From positions 3,658,001-3,722,000 of the forward strand of contig NZ_CP090640.1 in assembly GCF_029633825.1 (NCBI RefSeq): a DNA stretch of 64,000 nt, written 5' to 3'. Below the pieces are notes generated by a model. That model saw nothing but the letters and a program-made list of their open reading frames with translations. It made no database searches and had not been told where the DNA came from. Made by a program: the position numbers and the translations under genes. Position 1 is the first letter of the stretch; every line of letters starts with the position of its first letter. This document shows, piece by piece, positions 10,123 through 20,268 of the stretch. The DNA comes from Burkholderia contaminans. Its GTDB lineage: Bacteria > Pseudomonadota > Gammaproteobacteria > Burkholderiales > Burkholderiaceae.

Positions 10123-10386
10123 ATGAAGAAATCCCTCCTCGTAGCTTCCCTGTTGGCTGCTGTTGCACTGGCTGCTTGCAACAAGAGCGCTGATCAAGCT
10201 GCTTCGTCGGCTGCAAGCGACGCGGCTGCTGCTGCTTCGTCGGCTGCTTCGGCAGTTGCTGGTGCTGCGAGCGACGCTTCGGCTGCTGCTTCGTCGGCAA
10301 CGGCTGCTGCGAGCGACGCTGCTGCTGCAGTGGCGTCGGCTGCTTCGGCAGCGACGGCTGCTCCGGCTTCGGGCGCAAGCCAGTAA
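10123..10386 (+). CDS. Small alanine-rich lipoprotein
   Basis: An 87-residue predicted lipoprotein: MKKSLLVASLLAAVALAAC is a signal peptide ending in a lipobox (LAAC). The mature part is almost entirely Ala, Ser and Asp, with recurring ASDA/AASSA units that suggest a long alanine-zipper helix like the trimeric Lpp/alanine coiled coils. The ATG at 10123 has AAGGA 7 bases upstream; an in-frame GTG at 10117 is less likely. Alanine codons are strikingly rich in GCT, unlike neighbouring genes, which may reflect high expression or repeat expansion. It has its own TATAAT, a long leader and a strong terminator. I do not know its function; an abundant outer-membrane structural protein is a guess. Confidence 0.85.
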   Translation: MKKSLLVASLLAAVALAACNKSADQAASSAASDAAAAASSAASAVAGAASDASAAASSATAAASDAAAAVASAASAATAAPASGASQ

Positions 10387-10402
10387 GCCTCAGCGTCAGC
10401 TG

Positions 10403-10434
10403 AAAAAAAAACCGGCCCGAGGGCCGGTTTTTTT
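10403..10434 (+). terminator. Intrinsic terminator after the alanine-rich lipoprotein
   Basis: AAAACCGGCCC, short loop GA, GGGCCGGTTTT followed by more T residues, 16 bases after the stop codon. The A- and T-runs on both sides make it bidirectional in principle, but the gene to its right ends 70 bases away. Confidence 0.9.
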
Positions 10435-10500
10435 ACGTCTGCCGTTTCTGCGTCTATCGCACGGCAGTCGCACCGGGCCGCCGCAGCGGCCCTGCCCCGC

Positions 10501-11277
10501 TCATCCGAGCGCCAGCCAGTCGAAGCCCGCGTCCTGCGTGGCCACGACCACGTCGTCTCCGCTCGTCCCCAGCACACCGCCAAACGCCTGGCGGACCAGT
10601 TCCGGCAGGTTGTTCTGTTGGCTCAGGTGCGCGGCGACCAGGTGCCGAAGGCGGCTGCGCTCAAGCGACGCAAGGATGTCCGCCGCCGCGTCGTTGCTCA
10701 GGTGGCCATGGTTGCCGCCGATGCGCGCCTTCAGCGACTGCGGATAGCGGCTCGCGGCCAGCATCGCGGTGTCGTGGTTGGATTCGAGCACCAGCGCGTC
10801 ACAGCCGCTCAGTACGGCCGTGATGTGCGGCGTGGCCATCCCGACGTCCGTCAGCACGCCGAGCCGGCTGGCGCCGTCCATAAAGACGAACTGGAGCGGC
10901 TCACGCGCGTCGTGAGGGACCGTATAGGGCATCACGGCCAGATCGCGTATCGCGGCCGTCTCGTCACCCCACAGCACGTGGAGATCGACATCGGCCTCAT
11001 CCGCGCCGACCGCGCGCGCGGTGCCCCAGCTCATGTAGAGCGGCAGCGATCCGCGGCGGGCAAGCGTCAGCGCACTGCCGACGTGGTCGCTGTGTTCGTG
11101 GGTAATGAGAATCGCATCGAGATCGCCGATGCAGAGATTCAGTCGGCCGAGCCGGCGCTCGACCTCCTTGGCGGAAAAGCCGCAGTCGAGCAGCACGCGG
11201 GTGGTCGTCGTGCCGCTCGAGGCCTCGACGACCAGCGCGTTGCCTTCGCTGCCGCTTCCGAGGCTGGAGAATCGCAC
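10501..11277 (-). CDS. MBL-fold metallo-hydrolase (WalJ/YycJ-like)
   Basis: A 258-residue metallo-beta-lactamase-fold protein. 'SLGSGSEGNALVVE' at the N-terminus is the hallmark of the YycJ/WalJ group, followed by the metal motif 'ITHEHSDHVGS' and later 'LESNHD' and 'GGNHGHLSN'. Members are thought to be nucleases or phosphodiesterases linked to DNA processing, but the role in proteobacteria is not settled. It is the last gene of the leftward dapA-bamC run, starting 4 bases after the bamC stop, so it is very probably co-transcribed. No signal peptide is present, indicating a cytosolic enzyme. Confidence 0.88.
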   Translation of the reverse strand: MRFSSLGSGSEGNALVVEASSGTTTTRVLLDCGFSAKEVERRLGRLNLCIGDLDAILITHEHSDHVGSALTLARRGSLPLYMSWGTARAVGADEADVDLHVLWGDETAAIRDLAVMPYTVPHDAREPLQFVFMDGASRLGVLTDVGMATPHITAVLSGCDALVLESNHDTAMLAASRYPQSLKARIGGNHGHLSNDAAADILASLERSRLRHLVAAHLSQQNNLPELVRQAFGGVLGTSGDDVVVATQDAGFDWLALG

Positions 11278-11281
11278 GCGC

Positions 11282-12427
11282 TTAGTTCAACTGGGCGTGG
11301 AGCAGCGAAATGATCCGCTGTGCGTCCGACGAGTTATCGACCTGCCCGTTTGCGCCGACCACCGCAACCTGCGTACTGCCGTTGCCCTGTGCGCGCACGT
11401 TGACGAGGTACTCCTTGCCGGGCTTCGCTGCCGACGGACCGCCATAGAACAGCTTGCCGAACAGACCGTCGCGCTTGAGCTCTTCCATCGTGTTCGCATA
11501 GCGCACGGTGTACACACCCTTCTCGCGATCGCGATTGTCGACCGCGAAATTGGTGCGGTCGAGCGCCAGGCCGACACGCAGCCATGCGCGGTCGAACGAC
11601 TCGGCCAGTTGCAGCGTCGCCCCGCCGCCGCTGGTGTCGCTGACCTGCGCGGGCGCCGTCGCGGGACGCGCATCGGTCAGCAACTGCTTCGCCTGCGCAT
11701 CGGTCAGGCCGAACTTCTGCATCAGCTTCGACAGGAATACGGCTTCGAGCACCGGGTTGCGCGGACGCTCCTCCCAACGCGACGACGTGCCGCCCTGCGG
11801 GCCGACCATCATTTCTTCCATCGCGCTGTGCGTGATCGAGATATCGGTGTTGCCGTCCGACGTGCGGTTCACGAGCGTACGGAAGCGGTCCCGCGTGCCG
11901 GACGAGTACGCGAAATCGATGACCTTGCCGATCGTGCGGCGGAACCAGTCATCGGGAATGTTCGCGCGGTTTTCAGCCCAGTCGGTGGCCATGATGCCCG
12001 TCGACGGCGCATCGGTCTTCAGCGAGAAGCCGTTCTCCTGCCAGAACTCCTTCAGGATCGGCCACAGCTGCTCGGGCGTGCGGCCATCGACGACGAGCCA
12101 GCGGCGGTCGCCGTCGCGCTCGATGTGCATGCCGAGCGGATCCTGCGCGCTCGGGATGCCGTCGGTCGCGTTGCCGGCCTGCGTCGTGACCCGCGGCGGC
12201 AGCGTGCCGAGGCCGGCGTTGCTCGGCGGCGCGACGAACTGCTGCGTCGTCGGCACCGGCTTCAGGTCGCTCGGCACCGCGAGCGGCGGCGCGGAACCGG
12301 TGTTCTTGTAGTTGACCCGGTCAGGGGCCAGGTAGTCGTTCAGCGTATCGCAGCCGGCGAGCGCGCCCAGCGCCAGCGCCACCACCGACATCTGGATGGC
12401 GCGAGAGGAAAAGGCGAAACGTTTCAT
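11282..12427 (-). CDS. bamC: Outer membrane protein assembly factor BamC (NlpB)
   Basis: Lipoprotein of the beta-barrel assembly machine in the outer membrane. The signal peptide ends in LAGC (lipobox near residue 26), followed by the unstructured BamD-binding stretch with 'DYLAPDRVNYKNTGSAPPLAVPSDL'. Two helix-grip domains follow, the second ending in 'LLHAQLN'. At 381 residues it is close to betaproteobacterial BamC and longer than the E. coli form (344). It sits directly after dapA, the same arrangement as dapA-nlpB in E. coli. Confidence 0.92.
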   Translation of the reverse strand: MKRFAFSSRAIQMSVVALALGALAGCDTLNDYLAPDRVNYKNTGSAPPLAVPSDLKPVPTTQQFVAPPSNAGLGTLPPRVTTQAGNATDGIPSAQDPLGMHIERDGDRRWLVVDGRTPEQLWPILKEFWQENGFSLKTDAPSTGIMATDWAENRANIPDDWFRRTIGKVIDFAYSSGTRDRFRTLVNRTSDGNTDISITHSAMEEMMVGPQGGTSSRWEERPRNPVLEAVFLSKLMQKFGLTDAQAKQLLTDARPATAPAQVSDTSGGGATLQLAESFDRAWLRVGLALDRTNFAVDNRDREKGVYTVRYANTMEELKRDGLFGKLFYGGPSAAKPGKEYLVNVRAQGNGSTQVAVVGANGQVDNSSDAQRIISLLHAQLN

Positions 12428-12538
12428 GAAATCCTTCGTCTTGCTAGAACGCTCGTCAGGAGCGGCGCCGGACGGAGCCGGCCGGTGCGGGTTGATCAGG
12501 GTTCGAGCCGGCGGCCGCAGGACGCGGCCGCCTCGGCA

Positions 12539-13444
<906 letters not shown>

Positions 13445-13492
13445 GAAACGCGATTGAGGTTATGTACCGGTAAACATTGAGATTGTAGCGGA

Positions 13493-14095
13493 TTAGCCGG
13501 GCAGTTCGTAACGTGGAATTCCCGCCCCCGCCTTCGGGGTCGCGCCCTCGCGCACTGCGCAGAGACGCTGGACGAACGCCTCGCGCGGCGCGGCGACGAA
13601 CCCGTCCTCGTACGCAACCACCCGCAGGCGGCCGTGCACGGCGTCCAGCAGCTCGCCCGGGGCGAGCAGGAACGCGGGGTTGGACGGTTTCCCGACCGTT
13701 TCGTTTCCTTGCGCGAAGGTTTCGTAGATCAGCACGCCGCCCGGCGCCACCGCATCGAGTAGATGGGGCCAGAGCGGACGATGCAGATAATTCGTGACAA
13801 CCACCGCCGCAAACTGCTCGACGGCCGGCAACGGCCACGGCGCGCCTTCGAGATCGGCGTCACGGGCATCGACGCCCGGAATCGAACGCAATGCGGCCAG
13901 TGCGGCCGGGTCGCGCTCGACTGCGACGACCGGATGCCCGTGCGACGCGAACCAGCGCGCATGGCGGCCGCCGCCCGCCGCGACATCGAGCACCGCGCCG
14001 CGTGGCGACACGAGCCGCGACCATTGCGCAACCCAGCGCGACGGCTCGGCCTGGGCGACGTGGCCGCCCGCAGCGGCGATGACGGATGCGCTCAT
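13493..14095 (-). CDS. Class I SAM-dependent methyltransferase, substrate unknown
   Basis: A 200-residue protein with the Rossmann methyltransferase signature: motif I 'VLDVAAGGGRHARW', the acidic 'VAVERDP' contacting the cofactor ribose, and 'VVTNYLHRPLWPHLLDAV' as motif IV. It resembles small TehB/UbiE-like enzymes, but nothing identifies the substrate. It starts 8 bases after the trpS stop and ends 48 bases before dapA, so it is almost certainly in the same transcript. No membrane segment is present. Its position between trpS and dapA is in my recollection conserved in Burkholderia, which does not settle the function. Confidence 0.82.
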   Translation of the reverse strand: MSASVIAAAGGHVAQAEPSRWVAQWSRLVSPRGAVLDVAAGGGRHARWFASHGHPVVAVERDPAALAALRSIPGVDARDADLEGAPWPLPAVEQFAAVVVTNYLHRPLWPHLLDAVAPGGVLIYETFAQGNETVGKPSNPAFLLAPGELLDAVHGRLRVVAYEDGFVAAPREAFVQRLCAVREGATPKAGAGIPRYELPG

Positions 14096-14103
14096 GCGGT
14101 CGA

Positions 14104-15306
<1,203 letters not shown>

Positions 15307-15314
15307 GGTTGTCG

Positions 15315-15977
15315 TTAGAGAAGCGAGGCGAATGGGGACAGGATGGCGCTCAGGACGGCATAGCCGACGTTGACGAGCGGGCGCAGCCAGAAGTTCGTCA
15401 GCACGCCCGTCGCGACCAGCACGAGGACGATGATGAAACCGTAGGGCTCGATGCGCGACAGCGCGATCGATTGCTTCGTCGGCAGCAGCGCCGCCAGGAT
15501 GCGGCCGCCGTCGAGCGGCGGCAGCGGAAACAGGTTCAGCACGCCGAGCACGAGGTTCGCGCTGACGCCGGCAAACGCCATCCGCGTGAAGAACGGCTCG
15601 TCGATGCCGACGGCGGGCAGCACGAGGGTCAGCACACCCCAGATCAGCGCCTGCACGAAGTTGCAGGCCGGGCCCGCGAGCGATACCCACAGGCTGCCCC
15701 AGCGCGGATCGCGCAGGTTGCCGAACGACACCGGCACCGGCTTCGCATAGCCGAACAGGAATGCGCCGCCAGTCAGGAAATACATCGCGAGCGGGATCGC
15801 GATCGTGCCGAGCGGATCGATGTGGCGCATCGGGTTGAATGACACGCGCCCCATCATGTAGGCGGTGTTGTCGCCGAGCAGGCGGGCGGCGTAGCCATGC
15901 GCGGCCTCGTGCAACGTGATCGCGAAGATCACGGGCAGCGCGTAGACGGCGATGGTCTGTATCAGGGAAGCATCCAT
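15315..15977 (-). CDS. Site-2 protease family (peptidase M50) membrane protein
   Basis: A 220-residue multi-pass membrane protein with the zinc-protease motif HEAAH at residues 23-27 in the first hydrophobic segment, and a distal 'PPLDGGRIL' motif that supplies the third metal ligand. No PDZ domain is visible, so it belongs to the small M50B group often found next to trpS. Substrates are unknown; by family it would cut within membrane helices. It ends 8 bases before trpS, indicating a tight operon. Confidence 0.88.
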   Translation of the reverse strand: MDASLIQTIAVYALPVIFAITLHEAAHGYAARLLGDNTAYMMGRVSFNPMRHIDPLGTIAIPLAMYFLTGGAFLFGYAKPVPVSFGNLRDPRWGSLWVSLAGPACNFVQALIWGVLTLVLPAVGIDEPFFTRMAFAGVSANLVLGVLNLFPLPPLDGGRILAALLPTKQSIALSRIEPYGFIIVLVLVATGVLTNFWLRPLVNVGYAVLSAILSPFASLL

Positions 15978-16026
15978 ATCGCGTTATTGTAACAAGCGCA
16001 CTCGCGCAAAAAATGGAACGGCGCGC

Positions 16027-16659
16027 TTACGCGGCCGAGAGTCCGAACGGTTCGAGCGCGCCGCGCCCCGCACGCACGAGCTCGGGCTCGTCGCCGGTCA
16101 GGTCGATCACCGTCGACGGCTCGCGCGGGCACGCACCACCGTCGATCACGAGGTCGACCTGCTTCTCGAGCCGCTCGCGGATTTCTTCGGGATCGTTGAG
16201 CGGCTCGTCGTCCGGCGGCAGGATCAGTGTCGTGCCGAGCAGCGGCTGGCCGAGCGATTCGAGCAACGCGAGCGTGATGGCATGATCGGGCACGCGCAGC
16301 CCGATCGTCTTGCGCGACGGGTGCGACAGCCGGCGCGGCACTTCCTTCGTCGCCTGCAGGATGAAGACGTACGGGCCCGGCGTCACCGACTTGATCTGCC
16401 GGTACTGGCGGTTGTCGACCATCGCGAAGTTGGCGAGCTCCGACAGGTCGCGCACGAGCAGCGACAGGTGCTGCTTCTCGTCGAGGCCGCGAATCCGGCG
16501 CACGCGCTCGACCGCGTCCTTGTCGTCGAGATGGCATGCGAGCGCATAGCTCGAATCGGTCGGCATCGCGATCACGCCGCCCTTGCTGACGATTTCCACG
16601 GCCTGCTTGATCAGGCGCGGCTGCGGATTATCCGGGTGAATCCTGAAGAACTGGGACAT
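16027..16659 (-). CDS. yciO: YrdC-domain protein YciO (L-threonylcarbamoyladenylate synthase fold)
   Basis: A 210-residue YrdC/Sua5-fold protein. The N-terminus 'MSQFFRIHPDNPQPRLI' and the blocks 'TKEVPRRL' and 'EKQVDLVIDGG' match E. coli YciO rather than TsaC, so this is probably the paralogue and not the main tRNA t6A synthase. YciO binds RNA and nucleotide-type ligands, and its physiological role is not settled. It sits directly downstream of the yciV homologue, the same pairing as in E. coli, which supports the assignment. An independent tsaC would be expected elsewhere on the chromosome. Confidence 0.88.
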   Translation of the reverse strand: MSQFFRIHPDNPQPRLIKQAVEIVSKGGVIAMPTDSSYALACHLDDKDAVERVRRIRGLDEKQHLSLLVRDLSELANFAMVDNRQYRQIKSVTPGPYVFILQATKEVPRRLSHPSRKTIGLRVPDHAITLALLESLGQPLLGTTLILPPDDEPLNDPEEIRERLEKQVDLVIDGGACPREPSTVIDLTGDEPELVRAGRGALEPFGLSAA

Positions 16660-16731
16660 GGGGGTCGTAAAGGGGAAGAAATCGGATGCGCGCGGCCGGC
16701 AGCAACGCAGGTGGCAGGCCGCCGCCCGGTG

Positions 16732-17571
16732 TCAGAGCCAGCGTTCCCAGACCGGTGTCAGGCCCGGCGGCAACGGCGGCAGGCTGCCGAGCTCGACACG
16801 GCCCTCGCCTGGCGCATGGAAATCCGAGCCGCGCGACGCTTCGAAGCCGAAGCGGCGTGCGACGTCCGCATATTCGCGGTACTGGTCGGGGGTGTGGCTG
16901 CCCGTGACGACCTCGATCGCGCGGCCGCCCAGATCGATGAACTCGCCGAAGAACGCGTCGAATTCGACGGGCGTGTAGCGGTAGCGGCCCGGATGCGCGA
17001 CGATGGCTTCGCCGCCGGCGGCCCGAATCCACGCGACGGCGTCGGGCAGCGTCGCCCAGCGGTGCGGGACGAACCCGGGCTTGTCGTCGCCGAGCAGCCG
17101 ATCGAACACATCGGACGTCGACGTCGCGTGGCCGTTTTCGACGAGGAAGCGGGCGAAGTGCGTGCGCGAGATCAGGTCCGGATTCGACACGTACTTCAAC
17201 GCACCTTCGTACGCGCCGGGAATGCCGAGCGTGGCGAGCTGCTCGCCGATCGCCACCGCGCGCGCCGCGCGGCCGTGGCGCGTGCGGTACAGGCCGTCGA
17301 CCAGCACCTGGTTCGCGGGATCGACATTCAGGCCGACGATGTGCACGGTGCGCGACGCCCACGTGACCGAAATCTCGACGCCGCTCAGGTAGCGCATGCC
17401 GAGCGCTTCCGCTTCGCTGCGCGCCGCTGCCTGGCCGCCGATCTCGTCGTGGTCGGTCAACGCCCACAGGGTCACGCCGCCGGCATGAGCGCGGCGCGCG
17501 ACGTCGGCAGGCGGCAGCAACCCGTCGGAAACATTCGAATGGCAGTGGAGATCGGCGTTCATTGTCGGCAT
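16732..17571 (-). CDS. rnm: PHP-domain phosphoesterase (RNase AM / YciV)
   Basis: A 279-residue PHP-family metal-dependent phosphoesterase. The N-terminal motif 'DLHCHSNVSDG' and 'ALTDHDEIGG' are the PHP metal ligands. E. coli YciV removes 5' nucleotides from pAp and matures the 5' ends of rRNA (RNase AM). The C-terminal 'GFEASRGSDFHAPGEG' carries the last His/Asp ligands. A second ATG at 17562 would remove only three residues. It leads the run yciV-yciO-M50-trpS; the next upstream gene on this strand ends 72 bases away. Confidence 0.88.
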   Translation of the reverse strand: MPTMNADLHCHSNVSDGLLPPADVARRAHAGGVTLWALTDHDEIGGQAAARSEAEALGMRYLSGVEISVTWASRTVHIVGLNVDPANQVLVDGLYRTRHGRAARAVAIGEQLATLGIPGAYEGALKYVSNPDLISRTHFARFLVENGHATSTSDVFDRLLGDDKPGFVPHRWATLPDAVAWIRAAGGEAIVAHPGRYRYTPVEFDAFFGEFIDLGGRAIEVVTGSHTPDQYREYADVARRFGFEASRGSDFHAPGEGRVELGSLPPLPPGLTPVWERWL

Positions 17572-17643
17572 GGCAGGTAAGGCTTCATTCTACTGCAACG
17601 CGGCAATGCGCCGCCCGCGCGCCCCGCCGCTGCCGCCGCGCGC

Positions 17644-18534
17644 TTACGCGCAGAACGCCTCGATCAGCGCCGCAATCTGCTCGGGCTGGTCGTGATGGAC
17701 CATGTGGCCCGCATCCTCGACGAGCTTCTCGCGCCAGTCGGGGAACGCGTTGAAGCGCGCCTTGAATTCCGGCAGCGGAATGTCGCCGGCGATGTGTGCC
17801 AGCGTCGGCGAATTGACGGCTTCGACGTGCAGCACCTTCGCGCGCACCTGCGCCCAGGTGGCCATCACTTCGTCGAGCCGGTACAGCTGCGGGCCAGGCA
17901 TCTTGTGCGCAGGGTCGGCCAGCAGGTGGTACAGGCCGTCGTCGCCGCGCTTCGACCAGTGCGCGGCAAGGAACGCCGCACGGCGCGGGTCAAGCCGCGG
18001 ATTGGTCTTGGTCAGGCGCGCCGCCACGTCGTCGAGGGACGCATAAGGGCGCAGCACGGGCGGTTCGCGCAGTTCGTCCAGCCAGCCGCGCAGCCGGCGC
18101 GGCGCCTGCTCGGCCCGCGCCGGCGCCAGCCCGAAACCCTCGAGATCGACCACGCGCCGCACTCGCTCCGGCCGCACGCCGGCATACAGGCACACGACGT
18201 TCGCGCCCATGCTGTGCCCGACCAGGTTGACTTCACCGGCCGGCGCATAGTGGTCGACGAGCGCATCGAGGTCGCCCAGGTACTCGTGGAACCAGTAATG
18301 GCCGCCGCCCTGCCGCGCGACGGGCCAGTCGGACAGCCCGAAACCTCGCGCATCGGGCGCGATCACCTGCCAGTCGCCCGCGAGCGCATCGACGACGAAC
18401 TGGAACGACGCCGCGACGTCCATCCAGCCGTGCAGCATGAACAGCGTCGGCGCATCGGGCCGGCCCCAGCGCCGAACGTGCAGCTGGACGCCGCGCACCG
18501 CGACGAAATCCGAAACAGAACTCGATGCACTCAT
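17644..18534 (-). CDS. Alpha/beta hydrolase, substrate unknown
   Basis: A 296-residue cytosolic hydrolase. The nucleophile elbow is 'GHSMGAN', preceded by the oxyanion region 'LHGWMDVAASF'. The catalytic His is in 'DAGHMVHHDQPEQ' near the C-terminus. The sequence resembles epoxide hydrolase and haloalkane dehalogenase-type lipase/esterases, but no substrate can be assigned. It has its own minus-strand TATAAT about 35 bases upstream, with a near-palindrome overlapping the likely transcription start, suggesting regulation independent of the downstream yciV run. Confidence 0.85.
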   Translation of the reverse strand: MSASSSVSDFVAVRGVQLHVRRWGRPDAPTLFMLHGWMDVAASFQFVVDALAGDWQVIAPDARGFGLSDWPVARQGGGHYWFHEYLGDLDALVDHYAPAGEVNLVGHSMGANVVCLYAGVRPERVRRVVDLEGFGLAPARAEQAPRRLRGWLDELREPPVLRPYASLDDVAARLTKTNPRLDPRRAAFLAAHWSKRGDDGLYHLLADPAHKMPGPQLYRLDEVMATWAQVRAKVLHVEAVNSPTLAHIAGDIPLPEFKARFNAFPDWREKLVEDAGHMVHHDQPEQIAALIEAFCA

Positions 18535-18552
18535 TGCAGCCGCCAGAAAAAA

Positions 18553-18571
18553 GAATGATCGTTCGATTATA
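18553..18571 (-). promoter_or_regulatory. Promoter and possible operator for the alpha/beta hydrolase gene
   Basis: On the minus strand, a TATAAT (18566-18571) is followed by GAACGATCATTC (18553-18564), a 12-base near-palindrome with one mismatched pair. It would cover the transcription start. Spacing and composition resemble TetR-family operators, but no regulator gene lies next to it. Confidence 0.4.
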
Positions 18572-18712
18572 GCGGCGACGCCTGCTTTCCGGCGTCCGGC
18601 AATCGAGGTGCTGCTCTAGCGGCGCGCGTACGCCAGGAACCGTCGGGAAGCGTCATGTCCCGGGCACGCGGGACGGCAGGCGGCAGTCGAAGCGCGGCCG
18701 AACGCGAGCCGG

Positions 18713-19570
18713 CTAGCGTGGCGCGCCGCCCTCCGCCACGTCCTGCGCGGCCAGTTCGTCGAGTTCGGCCTGCTCGAATCCGGCATCGCGGCGCGCATCG
18801 AAATTGAACGGGCCGCGCAGCCGCGGCGCGTGGTATTGCTCGGCGAGCAGCCGGTAAGTCGGCACGGGATCGCGGCCGGCTTCGTCGCACAGATGCCGGA
18901 ACCAGCGGTTGCCGATCGCGACGTGGCCGATTTCGTCGCGCAGGATCACGTCGAGAATCGCGGCCGACGCGTCGTCACCCGCCTGCACGAGCCGCGCGCG
19001 AATCGGCGGCGACGCGTCGAGCCCGCGGGCCTCGAGCGTGCGCGGCACGAGCGCCATGCGCGCCAGCACGTCGCCCTTGGTCCGCTCGCACATCTCCCAC
19101 AGACCGTTGTGCGCGGGAAAATCGCCGTACGCATGCCCGAATGCCGCCAGGCGGTCGGACAGCAGCGTGAAGTGATAGGCCTCCTCGGCCGCGACCTTCA
19201 GCCAGTCCGCGTAGAACGGGGCGGGCAGGCCCGCGAAGCGCCAGACCGCGTCGAGCGCCAGGTTGATCGCATTGAACTCGATATGGGCAAGCGCGTGCAG
19301 CAGCACGGCGCGCCCTTCCGGCGAACGCATGCTGCGCCGCTCGAGCTGGCGCGGTTCGACGAGCGGCGGGCGCGCCGGACGCCCGGGCAGATCGGCCGAT
19401 TCGGGCAATTCGAGCGACGGCGCGATCGCCGCCTGCCCGGCCAGCAGCGCGTCATAGAGCGCACGCACCTGGGCGGCCTTGGCCGCGGGTTCGGCGTCAC
19501 GCAGCGCCTCGAGCGCGGCGCGGCGCACGCAGGCCGACGCATTGCCGAAAGAAGAAGACTCCATGCTCAT
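18713..19570 (-). CDS. Ferritin-like domain protein (DUF455 family)
   Basis: A 285-residue protein of the DUF455 ferritin-like family. It has paired helical segments with Glu/His residues suited to a di-iron site, including 'HALAHIEFNAINLALD', 'AAEEAYHFTLL' and 'LRDEIGHVAIG'. The reaction is unknown; the fold is shared with the tRNA hydroxylase MiaE and other di-iron oxygenases. The start at 19570 (MSMESSSFGNA) was chosen since the upstream frame has no family similarity. It is divergent from the gamma-carbonic anhydrase gene. The 178-base gap to the next gene downstream holds that gene's promoter. Confidence 0.82.
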   Translation of the reverse strand: MSMESSSFGNASACVRRAALEALRDAEPAAKAAQVRALYDALLAGQAAIAPSLELPESADLPGRPARPPLVEPRQLERRSMRSPEGRAVLLHALAHIEFNAINLALDAVWRFAGLPAPFYADWLKVAAEEAYHFTLLSDRLAAFGHAYGDFPAHNGLWEMCERTKGDVLARMALVPRTLEARGLDASPPIRARLVQAGDDASAAILDVILRDEIGHVAIGNRWFRHLCDEAGRDPVPTYRLLAEQYHAPRLRGPFNFDARRDAGFEQAELDELAAQDVAEGGAPR

Positions 19571-19718
19571 AAACGGGGACACCCTGCGTGCGCATCGCGG
19601 GAGCGCACGCACGCGACGGTTTACAATAGGCGATTGTTGCGCGGCACATGCGCATGCGCCGGGCAAACCAGACGCGCCATTCTACCGGCGCCCTTCATCG
19701 AAGAGACAAGGAGACTCC

Positions 19719-20243
19719 GTGACGATCTACAAGCTGGGCGATACGGCCCCGACGATCCACGAAAGCGTATTCGTCGCCGATACGGCGGCCATCATCGGCA
19801 AGGTCGTGCTCGAGGAGAACGCGAGCGTCTGGTTCGGCGCGACGATTCGCGGCGACAACGAGACGATCACCGTCGGTGCAGGCAGCAACGTCCAGGAAGG
19901 CGCGGTTTTGCACACGGACCCTGGCTTTCCGCTGACGATTGCCGAAAACGTGACGATCGGGCACCAGGCCATGCTGCACGGCTGCACGATCGGCGAAGGT
20001 TCGCTGGTCGGTATCCAGGCGGTGGTCTTGAATGGAGCGGTCATCGGCCGCAACTGTCTGGTTGGTGCCGGCGCGGTCGTGACGGAAGGCAAGGCGTTCC
20101 CGGACAACTCGCTGATTCTCGGCGCACCGGCGAAAGTCGTGCGCGAGCTGTCGGCGGAAGACATTGCGCGGCTGCGCACGAACGCGAAGACGTACGTCGA
20201 GCGGCGTGCGCATTTCAAGGAGCAACTCGTGCGGATCGGGTGA
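19719..20243 (+). CDS. Gamma-class carbonic anhydrase-like protein (YrdA family)
   Basis: A 174-residue left-handed beta-helix protein with hexapeptide repeats. The metal-site histidines are recognisable in 'VLHTDPGFPL' and 'IGHQAMLHGC'. Homologues are trimeric zinc or iron proteins; many have little measurable carbonic anhydrase activity, so the role is open. The GTG start at 19719 is supported by AAGGAG 5 bases upstream, while longer in-frame starts lack it. hslO follows after 25 bases, so the two are probably one operon. Confidence 0.9.
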   Translation: MTIYKLGDTAPTIHESVFVADTAAIIGKVVLEENASVWFGATIRGDNETITVGAGSNVQEGAVLHTDPGFPLTIAENVTIGHQAMLHGCTIGEGSLVGIQAVVLNGAVIGRNCLVGAGAVVTEGKAFPDNSLILGAPAKVVRELSAEDIARLRTNAKTYVERRAHFKEQLVRIG

Positions 20244-20268
20244 TTCGCACGGATTTCAAGGAAGAAGA

